The notes under the pieces were generated by a model. That model made no database searches. It was not told where the DNA came from and worked only from the letters and a program-made list of their open reading frames with translations. The position numbers and the translations under genes were made by a program. Positions 60,291 to 64,000 of a stretch of 64,000 nt of DNA are shown here, piece after piece. Position 1 is the first letter of the stretch; the number at the start of each line of letters is the position of its first letter. This DNA is from Inia geoffrensis (Eukaryota > Chordata > Mammalia > Artiodactyla > Iniidae), in assembly GCA_036417435.1 (NCBI GenBank), contig CM070899.1, positions 145,838,237 through 145,902,236 of the forward strand, written 5' to 3'.

Positions 60291-61389
60291 CCCTCACCCA
60301 TTTTGCCCACTTTCTGCCTCTGGCAGCTACCAAACTGTTCTTTTCTGCTGCTTTGATGGCTTTCCAATGCCTTCAAATGGAACCTTTTTCTGAATTGCGA
60401 CCATTTCATGCTTTCAACTTGCTCATGCCTTTGTCTTGAACTACTGACTCTGCATGTGTACTCATTATTGCTCCTGTTGGCTTCAGAGCTTTGCACTCAT
60501 TCTCCCCCTTTGAGCCCCACCTCACTCTTCAGCCCTGGGGTTTGTGTCTGTTTTCCCAGCCAAGACCATGCTCCACTCCTTGACAAAAATTTCTATTTGA
60601 TTCTATTCCTTGTTACACTGCCTCAAGCCACCAGCAATGGTGATGAGCAGAACAGACGGGACAACGTGGAATCATGAAGGTGGATGGTTTGGCAGGAGGA
60701 CTGGACATCTTCAGCAACCTAAACATTCTCATTCACAAGGACCCAGCTTCTTTCTTATATTTTCCATCCAAGCTCTTCACTGTTTCACTCTTTGCTCTCT
60801 ACCCAACCCCACTCTAGTACTTCTTTCAAATGGGACTCAAAAGACCATTTGAAGCTCATCCCAGATTATCTTTCTACCTTGTCTGCATGTGGTTTTGCTT
60901 CTTATATGTCATTAACGTGTGCTCAAGGGCCCATAACAGGACAACCAGGTCCAATCTTAATGGTGACTTATGCTCTACTGGCCAGATTCTAAACACTTTT
61001 TCTTCTCACTTCATTGTATGGATCTCAAGAATATAGAATTTTCATGAAATTTTACTCAATAACACTATACCTGTGTCTTCAACTTATTGATTAATACTTG
61101 TTCTTCTAAATCCACAAGATTAAAATATCATATTTCTACACATCATAAAGAATATTTATAATAAAAATTAACCATATAATTTTATCTTTAAAACCTTCTA
61201 ACCTTAAATTATGTACTTAGTTTTTAGCCTAGTAAATATCCTTATTCCAGTACAATAAATTCTCTTCAGTTAATGCTATCCATCAAAAGGGGCAATGACA
61301 TTGAAAGAATATATTCCAAAAGACAAATCTGTCATTTTTTTTTTTCCAGTTGAATAATGTTACTGTGCTACTGTCCTGCCCTCCATCCC
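60291..61389. other. Intergenic, nothing firmly recognised
   Basis: Parts of 60350-60620 have an L2-like pyrimidine-rich look. No gene. Confidence 0.35.
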
Positions 61390-61600
61390 TCTAAACCAGG
61401 GCTTGGCAAATTACGGCCCATGGGCCAAATGTAGCTCTCCTCTTGTTTTTGTAGGGTCTGTGAACTAGGAGTGATTTTTACGTTTTTAAATGATTACATT
61501 TTAAATGGTTCTGTAAGTCTTTGCTTTTGCCTCTGGGCCTGCAGACCTAAATCATTTATTATCTGGTCCTTTATGAAAGAGTTTTCTGACACTTCGGTGA
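61390..61600 (+). mobile_element. hAT-type (Charlie-like) element
   Basis: GCTTGGCAAATTACGGCCCA, TTGTTTTTGTAGGGTCTGTG and ATTTATTATCTGGTCCTTTA; same family and orientation as 47375. Confidence 0.65.
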
Positions 61601-62389
61601 GCTCATAATGAATCTTATGCCTTTGAGGCACTAAGTAAGGTGCCAAAGGAGGTTAAAATCACTGGTTCTCTTGAGTGTGTTGCAGGACCATAGGTTGTTT
61701 GTGTCAAGAGTCACCAGGCTGTGCTCTGCTCACTTTGAAATAATGACAAGATGATTTTCTGGAAGAGTCAAACTAAAAAATCACTCAGATTGCCTATGAA
61801 TAAAGATCACTTTAGATTACCGATGAAAAAGTTTCGGGTAAAAATGTGTCCTTCACCAGAGTGATCATTGCAGTTTCCTCTCTCACAGTCACACAATGTC
61901 AAAGACCCAACTGAAAATGGAACTGCCCATTGCAGTGCACAGTCATTTTGGTTTCCATAGTTAATACTCTGACAGTCTCGCTTTTCCAGGCTGGGGCAGA
62001 AGTGGAACGGGGAAGGCAGTGCTTTGTCAGATGAGACATTTTGGAATCCAGCCCTTGGTTTTGTAGGCTCTGGAACATGACTCCTTTTTTCACTCAAGTC
62101 TGATCAGGCTCTGGGGCAATGACTCACACTAATTCAACTCGTGACCAGATGCCAGGTTGTTGATTTGCACTGGGAGGAGGACTTGTCAGGAGAGATAGGA
62201 CTGGCTATTTCTGCTGTTGGAAAAACTCTCTCTCCCCCCGCGAGGGTGGATTGCTACAGGAGGCCACACTGAGGTTGTTAGCAAGCTCTGCAATGGACTT
62301 AGAGAGCCAGATGGTTTTTAAGGCTATTTGCATTATAGTCTCATAGTTCTTTAGCACATTTTTGCCTAAAAAAACTTGAGTTCATCTAG
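61601..62389. other. Intergenic, nothing recognised
   Basis: About 800 bp without a recognised repeat or gene; the overlapping minus-strand frames at 61807-62097 lack any signature. Confidence 0.4.
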
Positions 62390-62565
62390 ACCAAGGGTCA
62401 GCAGACCACCTGTTTTTGTAAATGAGGTTTATTGAAACACAGCCATGCTCATTCATTCATGCATTGTCTGTGGCTGCTTTCTGAAACAGAAACTCTATGG
62501 CCTGTAAAGCCTAAAATATTTACTATCTGGCTCTTTAGAGGGGGCCTACTGACCCCTAATCTACA
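62390..62565 (+). mobile_element. hAT-type (Charlie-like) element
   Basis: GACCAAGGGTCAGCAGACCA, AGGTTTATTGAAACACAGCC, TGTCTGTGGCTGCTTTCTGA and AAAATATTTACTATCTGGCT; internally deleted relative to the 47375 copy. Confidence 0.75.
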
Positions 62566-62739
62566 CTAGTGTTTTTCAAGCTGTAGCTGTGACCCATCAG
62601 TGTTTTTAAAAATCTATTTAAAGAATTATGGTCAGCATTTTCTTTCAAGTAGAACACAAAAGAATGGAACACATCAGAGTCCATTTTATTTTCAAGGTAA
62701 GTATTATTTTATGAAGTGTTTGTTTTTGAATGCTGTAAT

Positions 62740-63340
62740 GTTAATTTCAGGTGTCAACCTGACTCAGCCAAGAGATGCTCAGATGTCTTTGAGAGTGTTT
62801 CTGGAAGAGACTAGCATTTGAATGGGTGAACTTTGTAAAGCAGATTGCCCTCCTCCAAAGTGGGTGAGCGTCATTCAGTCTGTTGGAGGCCTGGATAGAG
62901 GAAAAAGTTAGAAGAAGGTTGAATTTAGTCTCTGACTGATTGAGCTGGGGCATTGATCTTCTGTCCCTGGTGTTCCTGTTTCTCAGGCCTTCACTCAGAC
63001 TATAATCTACACCCCTGGCTTCCTGGGACTCTAGTTTATAGATGGCAGATCATAAGACTTCTCAGCCTCCATAGTTACATGAGCCAATACTTTTTATTTA
63101 TAAATGTATATTTGCAGCCCTGGGCTGGTGAACAGTCATTATTATTTATTTATTTATGGCTGCACCACACGGCATGTGGGATCTTAGTTCCCCAACCAGG
63201 GATCAAACTAGTGCCCTCTGCAGTGGAAGCATGGAGTCTTAACCACTGGACAGCCAGAGAAGTCCCCATGAGCCAATATTCTTAATAAATTTCTCTGTAT
63301 ACCTCCTATTGGCCCTGTTTCTCTAGAGAATTAATATATA
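62740..63340 (+). mobile_element. LTR-like repeat interrupted by a SINE
   Basis: AGGTGTCAACCTGACTCAGCC, AAAGCAGATTGCCCTCCTCC, ACTTCTCAGCCTCCATAGTT, then after the SINE CTTAATAAATTTCTCTGTAT and CCTATTGGCCCTGTTTCTCT. This is a dispersed mammalian LTR; I do not assign the subfamily. The AATAAA lies in the expected place near its end. Confidence 0.65.
63091..63266 (-). mobile_element. CHR-1-like SINE with extra 3' sequence
   Basis: SINE body about 63135-63266 (TATGGCTGCACCACACGGCA to ACAGCCAGAGAAGTCCC). Between its A-rich tail and the duplication lies about 35 bp of non-SINE sequence ending in a second A-rich tract. Perfect 12-bp duplication CATGAGCCAATA at 63079-63090 and 63267-63278 encloses the whole. 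Confidence 0.88.
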
Positions 63341-63529
63341 TGTACACACACAGACATATACATATGGATCCTGGCTCACAATGTAAAATGATTTTTCTTA
63401 TTGAGGATCATGTTAAATAAAGTTTCAGAAACACTCACCTGAAAAATGTTCTCTTTTCTTAGACAATTTTGAGAGGCACTGATGACCTCTAACTTTCAAA
63501 CTCCCCCTTTTACTATCATTATTATTCCT

Positions 63530-63720
63530 AATTTTTAATGATAATATTGTGTGGCACGTCATCATTTTAAAATGTCTTTCACACAGATCCCCATAAATTT
63601 TCACACCAAACTTGTGAAAAAGGAACACTGCCCCTCATGTAGAGCTGAGAAAAAAAAAAAAAAAAAAACTACGGTCCCCAGAGTTTAGCTGTCTTGGTTA
63701 AGGCCATGGTTCTTAAGGTT
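63530..63720 (-). repeat. MIR fragment with poly(A) expansion
   Basis: Reversed MIR words (ACACAGATCCCCATAAATTT, GTCTTGGTTAAGGCCATGG). The normally short A run of the core (GAGGAAACT) has grown to about A20 at 63650-63668. Confidence 0.45.
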
Positions 63721-64000
63721 GAAGTTTGTCTTGAAACCCCTGTCTTTTGACTCACTAACCAGGGCTTTTCCCACCATGAACTGTCTTTCTAGAGTCTAAG
63801 AAACTCTTTTCTGCCTGATAATTCCTCTAAAAAGGTTTTAAGATTTTCAAGATTCTCTTCTTTATATTGTCTTTTATGCTGATAACTTTGGGATAAAATG
63901 CTCTAGAGATGCCGCTTGCCAAAACCACCCCTATAACTCTCTGGAAGGCCAGGGTGTGGTAGCCTCACAGTATTTCTCACCACCCTCTGCAGAGGGCTTA
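63721..64000. other. Intergenic, nothing recognised
   Basis: End of window; no repeat or gene recognised. Confidence 0.4.

Noticed and set aside
63640..63680. Poly(A) tract as the tail of a retrocopy
   Set aside because: It sits within a MIR core, at a position that normally has a short A run, and no transcript-like sequence precedes it.
1..64000. CRISPR arrays, prokaryotic operons, insertion sequences or phage genes
   Set aside because: None present; the direct repeats found are dispersed eukaryotic retroposons and microsatellites.

Overview
The window is nuclear DNA of a cetartiodactyl mammal, almost certainly a cetacean. It carries 13 copies of the tRNA-derived CHR-type SINEs: six short CHR-1-like copies and seven longer copies of the abundant whale/dolphin form. 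It also has cetartiodactyl LINE-1 3' ends, mammal-wide MIR, L2, MaLR and hAT relics, and no Alu, B1 or BovB-type repeats that I can see. There are no prokaryotic or viral operons. Most open reading frames are repeat shadows or chance frames.

The only protein-coding exon of a living gene that I can support is exon 1 of SLCO3A1 (organic anion transporter OATP3A1), on the minus strand at 7139-7318. It encodes the first 60 residues and ends at a canonical GT donor. Positions 1-7138 are therefore the 5' part of SLCO3A1 intron 1. The exon sits in a CpG island (about 6740-8080) that holds the 5' UTR and a TATA-less, GC-rich promoter with an inverted CCAAT box, an EGR1/Sp1-type cluster and a near-consensus CTCF motif. 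Everything from about 8.1 to 64 kb is upstream intergenic DNA, in which I find no further functional gene.

The intergenic part is layered repeat history. There is an old, broken L1 (14-18.4 kb), and between its pieces lies a full-length UQCR11 retrocopy with an uninterrupted 56-codon frame (15571-15741). Two MaLR-like solo LTRs, a near full-length but dead L1 (33.4-40.3 kb) with degenerate promoter repeats, several truncated L1 3' ends, hAT/MER5 relics and many MIR/L2 fragments follow. Ten of the SINEs keep clear target-site duplications, and one near 63.1 kb seems to have carried a short 3'-transduced sequence.

Non-B-DNA candidates stand out: a 69-bp alternating purine-pyrimidine run at 20082, a G-rich block at 22224, a (CA)31 tract at 22712 and a perfect 14-bp-arm hairpin at 57349. 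I found no evidence for an undescribed multi-gene system. The most interesting items are the intact retrocopy, the open non-AUG frame upstream of the SLCO3A1 ATG, the CTCF motif, the 67-bp direct repeats framing an inverted-repeat element near 12.5 kb, and the apparent SINE transduction. Repeat family names come from memory of consensus sequences and were not checked with software.
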